A stretch of DNA of 64,000 bases from CAXBCP01 sp047638395 (GCA_047638395.1 JBLIMV010000001.1:124001-188000), one strand, 5' to 3'; positions 51,525 to 61,551 are shown, numbered from the stretch's first letter. The notes: a model not told the origin generated them from the letters alone. A program made the numbers and translations.

Positions 51525-52121
51525 TCAAGCCTGAGAGCTCGCGGGCTGGCGCAGAATGGACAAGATCTGTTCGGCTGCCGCTTCCAGCAGATCACGCGCC
51601 GCGCCCGCCTTAACAAGTACCCGAAGACCGAGATACCCGGCCATGATGCCGCGTGCCGATTTCCGCGCGGTTTCGCGGGGCAGAGGATCCGGAGCGGCTG
51701 TCATGAGGGTCTCGGTGAAGGTGTCTTCCAGGCGCGCGATCATTTCTGCGATCAGTTTGCCCGTGGCAGGATCCAGCGGCGCCTGGTCGGTGCTGGCATT
51801 GCACAGAAAACACCCGCGCCGGTCCCCGTCGGCGATTGCGCTGTCGATTATGTGCCCGAATAACCGGCCGAAGCGCGCCGCGGCACTTCCCGGCATATCG
51901 AGTAGTTGCGCGCTGGCCGAAATTTCGCCGCGTTCATAGGCGGCAAGCGCTGCCAGATACATGCCCCGCTTATCGCCAAAAGCCCTGTACAGGCTTTGCT
52001 TTCCGACGCCGGTGGCGCGTTCGAGATCGTGCATCGATGTGGCAGTGTAACCGAACTCCCAGAACAGCGCGGTCATGTCGCGCAACGCCTTGTCGGTATC
52101 GAACTCGCGGGGGCGGGCCAT
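51525..52121 (-). CDS. TetR family transcriptional regulator
   Basis: 198 residues from the ATG at 52121. N-terminal MARPREFDTDKALRDMTALF, then WEFGYTATSMHDLERATGVG and KQSLYRAFGDKRGMYLAALA, the helix-turn-helix; the C-terminal domain has CFLCNASTDQAPLDP, typical of the TetR_C subgroup with Cys. Divergent from the flavoprotein disulfide reductase with an operator-like repeat between them, so probably its repressor. Confidence 0.92.
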   Translation of the reverse strand: MARPREFDTDKALRDMTALFWEFGYTATSMHDLERATGVGKQSLYRAFGDKRGMYLAALAAYERGEISASAQLLDMPGSAAARFGRLFGHIIDSAIADGDRRGCFLCNASTDQAPLDPATGKLIAEMIARLEDTFTETLMTAAPDPLPRETARKSARGIMAGYLGLRVLVKAGAARDLLEAAAEQILSILRQPASSQA

Positions 52122-52152
52122 AGTGCCTCTCAAACACGTGAAGACTCAATAC

Positions 52153-52168
52153 TTGACCAATCGGTCCG
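52153..52168. promoter_or_regulatory. Candidate TetR operator
   Basis: TTGACC AATC GGTCCG: the core GACC-AATC-GGTC is an inverted repeat of the kind bound by TetR proteins, in the 109-base gap between the divergent TetR and reductase genes. Confidence 0.5.
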
Positions 52169-52230
52169 AAATACAAATATGTCCGTCACGGCGCAGTTGC
52201 AAGGGCGTATCGAACACAAGGATAAAAACC

Positions 52231-53577
52231 ATGAGCAACACGTTCGACATCATCATCATCGGCGGCGGGAATGGCGGCTTTGGTGTCTCCGCCATCGCCG
52301 CAGACGCCGGCAAAAGCATCGCCTTCGTCGAATCCCTCGATTTCGGCGGCACCTGCCCGAACCGCGGTTGCACGCCCAAAAAGGTGCTCGTCGCCGCCGC
52401 GCAATCGATGGAGACGATCGCAAACGCATCCGTTCACGGGATCGATGTCGGCCCCGCCACGCTCGACTGGGCCGCGCTGATCGACCGTGAAAAAGATATG
52501 GTCAGTGGTATCCCCGGCGGCATGGCGGGACTCGCGGAGAAGCGTGGAACCGTGTTCCGCGGTGCGGCAAAATTCACCGGCCCCAACACGGTGGACGTCG
52601 ACGGCACGATCCTCGAAGCCGACAATATCGTCATCGCGACCGGGTCCAAGCCACGCACGCTGCCGATCCCCGGTGCGGAGCTGATGATCACGTCGGACGA
52701 AGTGTTGTCAGAGCGGGATTTGCCGGGCGAGATTGTATTTATCGGCGGCGGCGTGATTGCCATGGAATTCAGCCATGTCTATGCTCGCGCAGGCGCGAAG
52801 GTCACCATTCTTGAAGTGGCGCCCCGTCTGTTGCCGCGGATGGAAGCCGATGCGGTTGATATTCTGCAATCCGAGGCCGAACGTGCCGGCGTCACCGTCA
52901 GGACCGGCGTGAAGGTCAACAGCATCGCTGAGGCCGATGGCCGGCTGCAGGTCGCCTATGAGCATGAAGGCAAAAGCCTGACGGTAGACGCCGACCGGGT
53001 CGTAAATGGTGCAGGGCGTGTCGCCAATGTCGACGAACTTGATCTGGACGCCGGTAATGTCGTCCATGAAGGCCCGGCGATCGCGGTTGATGACTATCTG
53101 CGGTCGACCTCGAACCCGGCGGTGTGGGTGGTCGGTGATGCCCTGACGATCTCGCCCCAGCTGTCACCGGTGGCTACCTATGAAGGGAAAATCGTCGGCG
53201 AGAATATCGTCAACGGCCCGTCCGCGACCGCAGATTACTCGGTCCTGCCGAGCAGCGTCTACACGATACCTGCCTATAGCAGTGTTGGCCTCACCGAAGA
53301 ACAGGCGCAAGGGGCGGTCAAAAACCTGCGTGTCTCCGTCAATGACATGACGGGCTGGTTCAGCGCAAAGTCCTATGCCGAGACCGCCGCCTGGTCCAAA
53401 ATTCTGATCGATGAGGACACTGACCGCATCGTCGGCGCCCACATGATCGGCCATAACGGCGAGGATCTGATCAACCTGTTTGTGCTGGCGATGAAAAACG
53501 GCATCACGGCATCGGCGTTGAAAGACACGATCTTCGCCTATCCGACGTTTTCAGCCGATGTGAAAAACATGCTCTAG
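52231..53577 (+). CDS. FAD-dependent pyridine nucleotide-disulfide oxidoreductase
   Basis: 448 residues from the ATG with AAGGA upstream. FAD site IIIIGGGNGGFG at 7-18; redox Cys pair GGTCPNRGCTPKK near 40-52; NAD(P)H site VFIGGGVIAMEFSHVYARAG near 172; second FAD site WVVGDALTI; dimer domain ending FAYPTFSADVKNML, where the usual H-P-T catalytic pair reads Y-P-T. Resembles glutathione/mycothione/mercuric reductases; the missing His suggests a non-standard disulfide or quinone substrate. Probably repressed by the divergent TetR. Confidence 0.88.
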   Translation: MSNTFDIIIIGGGNGGFGVSAIAADAGKSIAFVESLDFGGTCPNRGCTPKKVLVAAAQSMETIANASVHGIDVGPATLDWAALIDREKDMVSGIPGGMAGLAEKRGTVFRGAAKFTGPNTVDVDGTILEADNIVIATGSKPRTLPIPGAELMITSDEVLSERDLPGEIVFIGGGVIAMEFSHVYARAGAKVTILEVAPRLLPRMEADAVDILQSEAERAGVTVRTGVKVNSIAEADGRLQVAYEHEGKSLTVDADRVVNGAGRVANVDELDLDAGNVVHEGPAIAVDDYLRSTSNPAVWVVGDALTISPQLSPVATYEGKIVGENIVNGPSATADYSVLPSSVYTIPAYSSVGLTEEQAQGAVKNLRVSVNDMTGWFSAKSYAETAAWSKILIDEDTDRIVGAHMIGHNGEDLINLFVLAMKNGITASALKDTIFAYPTFSADVKNML

Positions 53578-53648
53578 ACGCTGTTCAGGCAGGTTCCATC
53601 GGACCAGTTGGTTTTTCGGGGCGCTGAATTTTCAAAAACCCAAAATAC

Positions 53649-53720
53649 TGTCACCCCGGACTTGTTCCGGGGTCCAGTCTGGCTCAGCGTTTCTGGATCC
53701 CGGCACAAGGCCGGGATGAC
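53649..53720. repeat. Intergenic CCCGG hairpin repeat, family A copy 6
   Basis: TGTCACCCCGGACTTGTTCC-GGGGTCCAG and, inverted, CTGGATCCCGGCACAAGGCC-GGGATGAC. Between the reductase (+) and the convergent yejF-like gene (-). Confidence 0.8.
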
Positions 53721-53795
53721 GATCGATAATTCCCATGGACAAGAAATTCTTTGATCGGAGCGATCCAAACATCGCAGCTTACAACGCGATTACCC

Positions 53796-55427
53796 TCAGA
53801 TGCCGACGGTGTCGGTCTTCACCGCTTCGATATTGAAGGCGGCCGCCATCAGGGCCTTAGTGTATTCTTCGGCCGGGCTGTCGAATATCTGCGCTGCCGG
53901 CCCCTGTTCGACGACCTTGCCGTCCTTCATGACGATCAGCTCGTCGGCCAGTGCCCGGACGACTTTCAGGTCGTGGCTGATAAACAGATAGGCGAGGTCG
54001 TGCTTGTCCTGGAGGTCCCGCAGCAGGTCGACAATCTGTGCCTGCACCGACATGTCGAGCGCCGATGTCGGCTCGTCCAGCACGATAAATTTCGGTTTGA
54101 GCACGATGGCCCGCGCAATGGCGATACGCTGGCGCTGGCCGCCGGAAAATTCGTGGGGGTAGCGGTCCTGGGCTTCGGGCGGCAGGCCGACCTCGGTCAG
54201 CGCATCGGCGATCACGGCACGTCGGGCGTCATATGTCTTGCCCGCCAGGTTATGCAGACGCAGCCCTTCCTCGATGATCTGGCCGACCGACATACGCGGC
54301 GACAGTGACGAGAACGGGTCCTGAAACACGACCTGCATCTGCTTGCGCAGCGGGCGCATCTGTTTGGCGTTGTAGCCGTCGATGCGCGTACCGTTGAAGG
54401 TGATCGGCCCTTCGCTGTGTTCCAGGCGTAACAATCCCATCGCCAGCGTCGTTTTGCCGGAACCGGATTCGCCGACCACACCGACCGTGTGGCCTTCGCG
54501 GACGACCACATCGACGCCATCAACCGCTTTTACATGGCCCACGGTGCGCCGCAGAATGCCTTTTTTGATAGGGAACCAGACGCGCAGGTTATCGGCTTCG
54601 ATCACCGGCTTTGCGTCGGCGCGTGCGGGCAGGGGGTTGCCCTTCGGTTCGGCTGCCAGCAGGTGCTTGGTGTAGGCGTGCTGCGGCGTCTCGAACAGTT
54701 TCTCGGTCTTGGCGACCTCGACCAGCTCGCCGCCCTGCATCACGCAGACCCGGTGCGCGACCTTCCGGACGATGCCGAGATCATGGGTGATCAGCAGGAT
54801 CGACATGCCGCGTTTTGCCTGAATGTCGCGCAGCAGGGCAATGATCTGCGCCTGTATGGTGACATCGACGGCCGTGGTCGGCTCGTCCGCGATCAACAGG
54901 TCCGGATCGTTGGCCAGCGACATCGCGATCATCACCCGTTGGCGCTGGCCGCCGGATAACTGATGCGGATACGCCGACAGGCGCTCTTCGACATTCGGCA
55001 GGCCGACCTCGTCGAGCAGTTCGATGATGCGGGCGCGGACGGAATCCTTGTCCATTTTCTTGTGGATGAACAGAATCTCGCCGACCTGCTTTTCGATCGT
55101 GTGCAGCGGGTTGAGCGACGTCAGCGGTTCCTGAAATATGATGGCGACCCGGTTGCCGCGGATCTTCTGCATCTTCTCGGGAGAGGCCCCCATCAACTCC
55201 TCGCCCTCCAGCAGGATCGAGCCCGATGGGTGATGCGCCGTCGGATAGGGCAGAAGCTGCAGGATCGACAGCGCGCTGACCGATTTTCCGGATCCGGATT
55301 CACCGACAAGTGCCAGCGTCTCGCCGCGCGCGATATCGAACGACACATTGCGGACCGCTTTGACTTCGCTGTCGCCACTGCCGAAAGACACCGACAGGTC
55401 GGATATGCTGATCAGGGGTTCGGTCAT
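53796..55427 (-). CDS. yejF: Peptide ABC transporter, double ATP-binding protein (YejF-like)
   Basis: 543 residues from the ATG at 55427. Two fused ATPase domains: Walker A GESGSGKS near residue 40 and GESGSGKT near 320; signatures LSGGQRQRVMIAMSLANDPD and FSGGQRQRIAIARAIVLKPK; Walker B LLIADEPTTAVD and FIVLDEPTSALD. Oligopeptide-type C-terminal extensions after each. Powers import through YejB and YejE. Last gene of the yejA-yejA-yejB-yejE-yejF operon, 7 bases after yejE. Confidence 0.93.
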   Translation of the reverse strand: MTEPLISISDLSVSFGSGDSEVKAVRNVSFDIARGETLALVGESGSGKSVSALSILQLLPYPTAHHPSGSILLEGEELMGASPEKMQKIRGNRVAIIFQEPLTSLNPLHTIEKQVGEILFIHKKMDKDSVRARIIELLDEVGLPNVEERLSAYPHQLSGGQRQRVMIAMSLANDPDLLIADEPTTAVDVTIQAQIIALLRDIQAKRGMSILLITHDLGIVRKVAHRVCVMQGGELVEVAKTEKLFETPQHAYTKHLLAAEPKGNPLPARADAKPVIEADNLRVWFPIKKGILRRTVGHVKAVDGVDVVVREGHTVGVVGESGSGKTTLAMGLLRLEHSEGPITFNGTRIDGYNAKQMRPLRKQMQVVFQDPFSSLSPRMSVGQIIEEGLRLHNLAGKTYDARRAVIADALTEVGLPPEAQDRYPHEFSGGQRQRIAIARAIVLKPKFIVLDEPTSALDMSVQAQIVDLLRDLQDKHDLAYLFISHDLKVVRALADELIVMKDGKVVEQGPAAQIFDSPAEEYTKALMAAAFNIEAVKTDTVGI

Positions 55428-55434
55428 TGCGCGC

Positions 55435-56526
55435 TCATGCCCCAAACGTCTTTCTTGGATCGAACGCGTCGCGGACGGCTTCGCCGACAAAGATCAGCAG
55501 GATCAGGGTCATCGAGATACTTATCGTCGAGGTCAGGCCGAGCCACGGCGCCTGCAGGTTTGACTTGCCCTGCTGGAGCAGCTCACCCAGCGACGGCGAG
55601 CCCGGCGGCAGGCCAAGACCGAGGAAGTCGAGCGCGGTCAGACTAGTGATCGATCCGGTCAGGATCAGTGGCAGGAAGGTCAGCGTTGCGACCATCGCAT
55701 TGGGCAGCACGTGGCGGAACATGATGGTCACGTTGCCGACGCCGAGTGCGCGCGCGGCTTTGACGAATTCGAAATTACGCGCGCGCAGGAACTCGGCACG
55801 CACCACGCCAACCAGCGCCGTCCAGCCGAATAGCAGCAATATAAACAGCAGCGTCCAGAAGCCCGGGATGATCACGCTTGAGAGGATGATGAGAATATAT
55901 AGCTGGGGCAGCCCGCCCCAGATCTCGATAAAGCGCTGCGCGATCAGATCCAGCCAGCCGCCGAAATAACCCTGGAACGCGCCGGCAACGATACCGATGA
56001 TGGACCCGATGATGGTCAGGATCAGGCCGAACAACACCGATATCCGGAACCCGTAGATGACGCGCGCCACCACATCGCGGCCCTGATCGTCGGTGCCGAG
56101 CCAGTTATCGCCCGATGGCGGCGCAGGCGCCGGCACCTGCAAGTTCAGGTTGACGGTATTGTAGCTGTAGCGCACCGCCGGCCAGAGGATCCAGCCGCCC
56201 TTGTCGGTAATCAGTTCCTGCACGTCGGTTTCGCGGTACTCGGCCTCGGTCTCAAAATCGCCGCCAAAGACGGTTTCCGCATAGGTGTTGAGCACCGGGG
56301 TATACAGCGAGCCCTCGTACCAGATGGCGAGCGGGCGGTCATTGGCGATGAACTCGGCCGGCAGGGTGCCGAGAAACAGCACAAGGAACGCCCATAGCGC
56401 CCAGCGCCCGCGCCGGTTCCGGCGAAAATTCACCAGCCGGCGCGCATTCAGCGGCGAGATGCGAAACCCCAGAAACCGGGGATACTCGGTGGGTGTCGCT
56501 GTGCCCAGCGTGGCCGCCCTAGACAT
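55435..56526 (-). CDS. yejE: Peptide ABC transporter permease (YejE-like)
   Basis: 363 residues. N-terminal helix after SPLNARRLVNFRRNRRGRWA, a long periplasmic loop (residues 60-150: EFIANDRPLAIWYEGSLYTP ... GWILWPAVRYSYNTVN) characteristic of YejE, then five helices with the EAA motif EFVKAARALGVGNVTIMFRHVLPNA near 265. Forms the inner-membrane channel with YejB. Start overlaps the yejB stop by 8 bases. Confidence 0.93.
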   Translation of the reverse strand: MSRAATLGTATPTEYPRFLGFRISPLNARRLVNFRRNRRGRWALWAFLVLFLGTLPAEFIANDRPLAIWYEGSLYTPVLNTYAETVFGGDFETEAEYRETDVQELITDKGGWILWPAVRYSYNTVNLNLQVPAPAPPSGDNWLGTDDQGRDVVARVIYGFRISVLFGLILTIIGSIIGIVAGAFQGYFGGWLDLIAQRFIEIWGGLPQLYILIILSSVIIPGFWTLLFILLLFGWTALVGVVRAEFLRARNFEFVKAARALGVGNVTIMFRHVLPNAMVATLTFLPLILTGSITSLTALDFLGLGLPPGSPSLGELLQQGKSNLQAPWLGLTSTISISMTLILLIFVGEAVRDAFDPRKTFGA

Positions 56527-57628
56527 GCCGGCCTTCGAAATCGATGCGCGGATCGATGATCGTGTACATCAGATCGCCCACCAGGTTCATCAGCAGGCCA
56601 AGCAGCGTGAAGAAATACACGGTCGCGAACATGATCGGATAATCACGCTTGATCGCGGCTTCGAACCCGAGCAGACCGAGCCCGTCGAGCGAGAAGATAA
56701 TCTCGATCAGCATCGCGCCGGTAAACAGAATGCCGATAAACGCGCCGGGGAAACCGGCGATGACAATCAGCATCGCATTGCGGAACACGTGGCCATACAT
56801 CACGCGGCGCTCGGTCAGGCCCTTGGCCCGCGCGGTCTGGACGTAGAGCATGTTGATCTGGTCGAGATACGAATTCTTGGTCAGCATGGTCAGCGACAGG
56901 AAGCCGCCCAGCACCAGTGCCGTGATCGGGAGGATCAGATGCCACATATAGTCGAAGATCTGGCCGATGACCGACAGCTCGTCGAAGTTCTCCGATGTCA
57001 GCCCGCGCAACGGGAAGATGTCGAAAAAGCTGCCCCCCGAAAACAACACGATCAGCAGGATCGCCATCACGAAGGACGGAATTGCAAAACCGATGGTCAG
57101 CAGCGTCGTCGTCCACACATCGAACCGGGTGCCGTCCATCACCGCCTTGCGGATGCCGAGCGGAATACACACCAGATAGACGATCAGCGTGGTCCACAGG
57201 CCGAGCGAGATCGATACCGGCATTTTGGACAGCACCAGATCGATGACTGTCTCGTCGCGGAAAAAGCTGGTGCCGAAATCGAAGACGATAAAATCGCCCA
57301 TCATTTTCAGGAAGCGTTCGTGTATCGGCTTGTCGAACCCGAACTGGCGCTCCAGATCCTTGATGAATTCGGGATCGAGACCCTGCGCGCCGCGATAGCC
57401 GCTATCGGCGGTCGATGCTGATGCAGACGCCGACGCGTTGCCACCCGATATTTCGCTGCCGCCGCCGCTAATGCGCCCCGTGGTGCCCGCATCGGTGCCG
57501 GTGACCTCGGCGATGATCTGTTCGATCGGCCCGCCGGGAGCCAATTGTACGATGCCAAAATTGATGACCATGATTCCCAGCAGAGTCGGGATCATCAGGG
57601 CAAGTCGGCGGACGATATAAGCGAGCAT
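56519..57628 (-). CDS. yejB: Peptide ABC transporter permease (YejB-like)
   Basis: 369 residues. Starts MLAYIVRRLALMIPTLLGIM, the first helix of DppB/YejB-type permeases, followed by a Ser/Gly/Ala-rich periplasmic insert (residues 45-90, GGGSEISGGNASASASASTA) that is longer than in DppB and typical of YejB, then five helices and the EAA motif YVQTARAKGLTERRVMYGHVFRNA near 265. Partner of YejE. Confidence 0.93.
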   Translation of the reverse strand: MLAYIVRRLALMIPTLLGIMVINFGIVQLAPGGPIEQIIAEVTGTDAGTTGRISGGGSEISGGNASASASASTADSGYRGAQGLDPEFIKDLERQFGFDKPIHERFLKMMGDFIVFDFGTSFFRDETVIDLVLSKMPVSISLGLWTTLIVYLVCIPLGIRKAVMDGTRFDVWTTTLLTIGFAIPSFVMAILLIVLFSGGSFFDIFPLRGLTSENFDELSVIGQIFDYMWHLILPITALVLGGFLSLTMLTKNSYLDQINMLYVQTARAKGLTERRVMYGHVFRNAMLIVIAGFPGAFIGILFTGAMLIEIIFSLDGLGLLGFEAAIKRDYPIMFATVYFFTLLGLLMNLVGDLMYTIIDPRIDFEGRHV

Positions 57629-57646
57629 TCGGTGTTGTTCTTCCCG

Positions 57647-59542
57647 CTATTTCTTGTTGGGCGGGGGCAATGCGCCCGGCGGTGGGGGCGGCGCCTGCCC
57701 GGCGTCGATCATCGCCGCCTTGGCCTTATCGTACCACCATGTATCGAGAACGCCCGGATCGAATTTTGGCGATGTCGCCGGACGGCTGAATTTGTTCCAG
57801 TAGGCGACGTTATGCGCGCCCTTGTACCACTGGGTGATCACGAAACGGTTCCACATCAACACCCGGTCGAGCGCGCGGACCGCGGTCGTAAGAGCCTGGC
57901 GCGAATTTGCGGTAATGACCTTTTCGATCAGCGCATCCACCGCGGGATCGCGCACGCCGCCGATATTGAAAGAGCCCGCCACGTCCGCGAATTCCGAACC
58001 GAAATAATTGCGCTGTTCCAGGCCCGGCGTCAGCGGTTGCGCGATCCGGCGCACCACCACATCGAAATCGAAGCTGTCCTGGCGGCGTTTGAAATTTGCG
58101 ACATCGACGATGCGGATATGCGCCTTGACGCCAAGCCGTTTCAGGTTGCGGATGACCGGATTGATGATCCGCTTGAAGCTCGATTCGAAGAGGAGGAATT
58201 CAACCTCCAGCGGCTGCCCTGTCTTGTTCACAAGGATGCCGTCGCGGATAGAGTATCCCGCCTCTTTGAGAAGCTTGGTCGCCTTGCGCAGGCTGCCCCG
58301 GATACGGCCGGTGCCGTCGTTCTGCGGTGATTTGAACGGGGTGGTGAAAACCTGATCGGGGATTTTCCCGCGAAACGGCTCAAGCAACGCCAGTTCATCC
58401 GCGCTCGGTGGTTGGTGTGCGGCCAGCGCCGAATTTTCGAACATCGAATTGGTTCGGTCGTACAGGTCGTAAAACAGCGTGCGGTTGGTCCATTCGAAAT
58501 CGAAAGCGAGGTCCATCGCGGTGCGGACGCGGATATCCTTGAACTTGTCGCGCCGCAGATTGAGGATAAACGCCTGCACGCCCGACGGTGTCTCGTCCGG
58601 CAGGGTTTCGCGCACGATCAGGCCTTCATTGACCGGCGGCTTATCGTACTGGATGGCCCATTGGCGCGATGTGAATTCCTCGCGGTAATCGTACTGGTTC
58701 GAAAAGAACGCCTGGAAGGCGATCTCCCGGTCCCGGTAATATTCCACCGTGATTTCGTCGAAGTTGAAACGGCCGCGGCTGACCGGCAGGTCTTTGGCCC
58801 AGTAATTTTCGGCGCGGCTATAGGTGATTGACCGCCCGGGCTCATATTCCTCGACGATATAGGGTCCGCTCGCCAGTGGCGCCTCGAACGAGGTCTTTTT
58901 GAAGTCGACCTTGTCGAAATAGGCTTTTGAAAGTACCGGCAGGGAGGCAAGCCGCGTCGGCAGGTCGCGGTGGGTGCCGGGCTTGAACGTGAATTTTACG
59001 CGGCTGGGCGAGGTTGCTTCGGCGCCCGCGACGTCGCGGAAATTTATCCGGTACCGCGGATGGCCGTCGTTCTTCAGGGCGTTGAAGGTGAAGACGATGT
59101 CTTCGGCGGTGATCCGGGTGCCGTCGTGAAATTTCGCGCGCGCATCGATATTGAACGCGACCCAGGTTTTGTCCGCCGGTTGCTCAACCGTTTTGGCCAC
59201 AAGCCCGTAATAGGAATCCGGCTCATCGAACGAGCGCGCCATCAGGGTGTCGAACAGCAATCCCTCGGCCAGTACTTCCTTGCGGCCTTTCAGGATGAAG
59301 GGATGCACGGTCTCGAACGTATCGAGCCCCGGCACCTTGATGCTGCCGCCCTTGGGTGCCTGCGGGTTCACATAAGCGAAGTGGGAAAAGCCGTCCGGGT
59401 ATTTCAGGTCGCCAAAGACGCTCAACCCGTGACGGGGGGAGACATCCTGCGCCCAGGCTGGCACGGAAGCGGCGAGTGCGCCAACCGTGAGGGCCGCGAA
59501 GGTGACGATGGCGACGATGGGCAGGGGGAATAGTCGGTTCAT
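57647..59542 (-). CDS. Extracellular solute-binding protein family 5 (YejA-like), copy 2
   Basis: 631 residues with a signal peptide (MNRLFPLPIVAIVTFAALTV ... AWA). Oligopeptide-binding fold: HGLSVFGDLKYPDGFSHFAY after the signal, ITAEDIVFTFNALKNDG near residue 145, FEWTNRTLFYDLYDRTNSMF near 370. C-terminus is Pro-rich (GQAPPPPPGALPPPNKK). Periplasmic peptide receptor for the downstream YejBEF channel. Moderately similar to the copy upstream. Confidence 0.92.
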   Translation of the reverse strand: MNRLFPLPIVAIVTFAALTVGALAASVPAWAQDVSPRHGLSVFGDLKYPDGFSHFAYVNPQAPKGGSIKVPGLDTFETVHPFILKGRKEVLAEGLLFDTLMARSFDEPDSYYGLVAKTVEQPADKTWVAFNIDARAKFHDGTRITAEDIVFTFNALKNDGHPRYRINFRDVAGAEATSPSRVKFTFKPGTHRDLPTRLASLPVLSKAYFDKVDFKKTSFEAPLASGPYIVEEYEPGRSITYSRAENYWAKDLPVSRGRFNFDEITVEYYRDREIAFQAFFSNQYDYREEFTSRQWAIQYDKPPVNEGLIVRETLPDETPSGVQAFILNLRRDKFKDIRVRTAMDLAFDFEWTNRTLFYDLYDRTNSMFENSALAAHQPPSADELALLEPFRGKIPDQVFTTPFKSPQNDGTGRIRGSLRKATKLLKEAGYSIRDGILVNKTGQPLEVEFLLFESSFKRIINPVIRNLKRLGVKAHIRIVDVANFKRRQDSFDFDVVVRRIAQPLTPGLEQRNYFGSEFADVAGSFNIGGVRDPAVDALIEKVITANSRQALTTAVRALDRVLMWNRFVITQWYKGAHNVAYWNKFSRPATSPKFDPGVLDTWWYDKAKAAMIDAGQAPPPPPGALPPPNKK

Positions 59543-59596
59543 TGCGCCCGCATCTTACGTGTCATTTCCGCCGGTGCGCTAAAGAATTTTCTTCCC

Positions 59597-61447
59597 TTAT
59601 TTATCTTTATGCCCATTTTTTATCCTGGCGTCCTTTGCCGGATCAACCCACCAGCTCATCACGTCCGCACCGTATTTCGGATGCTTTGAGATGCCGAAGC
59701 GGTTCCAGTAGGCGAGACGGTCGATCCGGACATGCCATTGCGGGATGACATAGTGGTTCCACAGCAATACACGGTCCAGCGCCCGGGTCGCGGTGACCAG
59801 CGACTGCCGGTCGCGCGCGTTGACGATCTTTTCGATGAGCGCGTCTATCGCCGGGTTTTTTATACCGACGACGTTCTGGCTGCCCTCGCGATCTGCCGCG
59901 GTCGAGCTCCAGTAATCGCGCTGTTCGTTGCCCGGGGATTCGGATTGTCCGGCGCCGCCGACGATCATGTCATAATCAAACGATCGTAGCCGGTTGATAT
60001 ATTGCGACTGATCGACGGTGCGGATATTCGCCACAATGCCAAGCCGTTTCAGGTTCTGTGCAAACGGCGCGACGATGCGCTCGAACGCGGGGCTTACCAG
60101 CAGAACCTCAAGCGCGATCGCCTTGCCGGTCTTCGGCGAGATCAGCTTGTTGTTCTCGATTTTGTAGCCTGCTTTTTTCAGCAGCCGGAGAGCCGTGCGC
60201 AGGTTTTTGCGGATTTTGCCGGACCCGTCGGTCGCGGGCGGCGCATAGACCTTGGTAAATACTTCGTCGGGAATTTTGCCGCGCCACGGTTCCAGCAATG
60301 CCAGTTCGTCCTTGGACGGCAAGGCTGTTGCGGCGAGATCCGAGTTGGAAAAATAGCTGCTTGTGCGGGCGTATTGCCCGTAAAACAGGTTTTTGTTCGA
60401 CCATTCAAAATCGAACGCATAGGCCATTGCCTGGCGCAGCACAGGGTCCTGGAACTGTTCCCGGCGGATGTTGAACACAAATGCCTGCATGCCTGTTGGC
60501 CGGGCGTGCTCTACCTCCTCGAGCTTGACCCGCCCCGCTTTGCGCGCCGGGAAATTGTAACCTGTCGCCCAGGTCAGTGACGCATTTTCGTTGCGGATAT
60601 CGTAGCGCCCCGATTTGAACGCTTCGAGCGCGACGGTCTGGTCGCGGTAATAGTCGTACCGGATACGGTCGAAATTGTTCTGGCCGATATTGATTGGCAG
60701 CTTGGCGCCCCACCAGTCCTTGACCCGCTCTATTTCGACGAAGCGGCCGGGTTCGAACGCGCCGATGCGATAGGGGCCACTGCCCATCGGGCGTTCCAGC
60801 GTCGACTTGGTGAAGTCGCGCGTTGACCACCATTTTTTCGACATGACCGTCAACTGGCCGACGATATGCGGCAATTCGTGGTTTGGCGGTCCGCTGAATT
60901 CGAATTTCACCTTGTGCGGGCCAAGTTTCACCGCGCGCGCGATATCCTTGTAATAAAACCGGTAAAACGGCCGGCCGTCTTTCTTGAGCGTCTCAAAGCT
61001 CCAGATTACATCGTCGGCGGTTATCGGCGAGCCGTCGTGAAAGCGCGCTTCGGGGCGCAGATTGAAGGTCGTGTAGGAAAGATCGTCGGGTACTTCGACC
61101 GAGCTGGCGATCAGTCCGTACCCGGCGGAGATTTCATCCAGCGGCGATGTCGTGAGGGTTTCGTATACCTGTCCGATGCCGGCGGCCGGGGTCCCCTTGA
61201 TGATGTAGGGGTTGAACGTATCGAACGCCCCGACGGAGAAGCGGTGCAGTGTGCCGCCTTTCGGCGCGTCAGGGTTTACATGGTCGAGATGTTTGAAGTC
61301 GGCCGCGTATTTCAGCTCGCCCAGCAGGGTCAGGCCATGGCTGACTTTCACACCGGGTTTGTCCTGCGCGCCCGCGGGAGTGACGGAGGCGGAAGCGACG
61401 GAGAGTGTCAGACCGGCGCAGATCAGCGCCGTTGTCAGGATTTTCAT
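59597..61447 (-). CDS. yejA: Extracellular solute-binding protein family 5 (YejA-like), copy 1
   Basis: 616 residues with a signal peptide (MKILTTALICAGLTLSVASA ... AGA). Same fold: HGLTLLGELKYAADFKHLDH, ITADDVIWSFETLKKDGRPF, FEWSNKNLFYGQYARTSSYF. First gene of the five-gene operon, 54 bases before copy 2. Having two receptors for one channel would broaden the range of peptides taken up; in E. coli, YejABEF imports microcin C and short peptides. Confidence 0.92.
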   Translation of the reverse strand: MKILTTALICAGLTLSVASASVTPAGAQDKPGVKVSHGLTLLGELKYAADFKHLDHVNPDAPKGGTLHRFSVGAFDTFNPYIIKGTPAAGIGQVYETLTTSPLDEISAGYGLIASSVEVPDDLSYTTFNLRPEARFHDGSPITADDVIWSFETLKKDGRPFYRFYYKDIARAVKLGPHKVKFEFSGPPNHELPHIVGQLTVMSKKWWSTRDFTKSTLERPMGSGPYRIGAFEPGRFVEIERVKDWWGAKLPINIGQNNFDRIRYDYYRDQTVALEAFKSGRYDIRNENASLTWATGYNFPARKAGRVKLEEVEHARPTGMQAFVFNIRREQFQDPVLRQAMAYAFDFEWSNKNLFYGQYARTSSYFSNSDLAATALPSKDELALLEPWRGKIPDEVFTKVYAPPATDGSGKIRKNLRTALRLLKKAGYKIENNKLISPKTGKAIALEVLLVSPAFERIVAPFAQNLKRLGIVANIRTVDQSQYINRLRSFDYDMIVGGAGQSESPGNEQRDYWSSTAADREGSQNVVGIKNPAIDALIEKIVNARDRQSLVTATRALDRVLLWNHYVIPQWHVRIDRLAYWNRFGISKHPKYGADVMSWWVDPAKDARIKNGHKDK

Positions 61448-61551
61448 GGCCTAGGGTCCCTACTTTATTTTGGGCTTTATTCTGTTCTTGAATGTGATGC
61501 TTCGTGGCCGAATGGCAAGTTTTCCAGGGAACAACACGATGAGTTGAGGGG

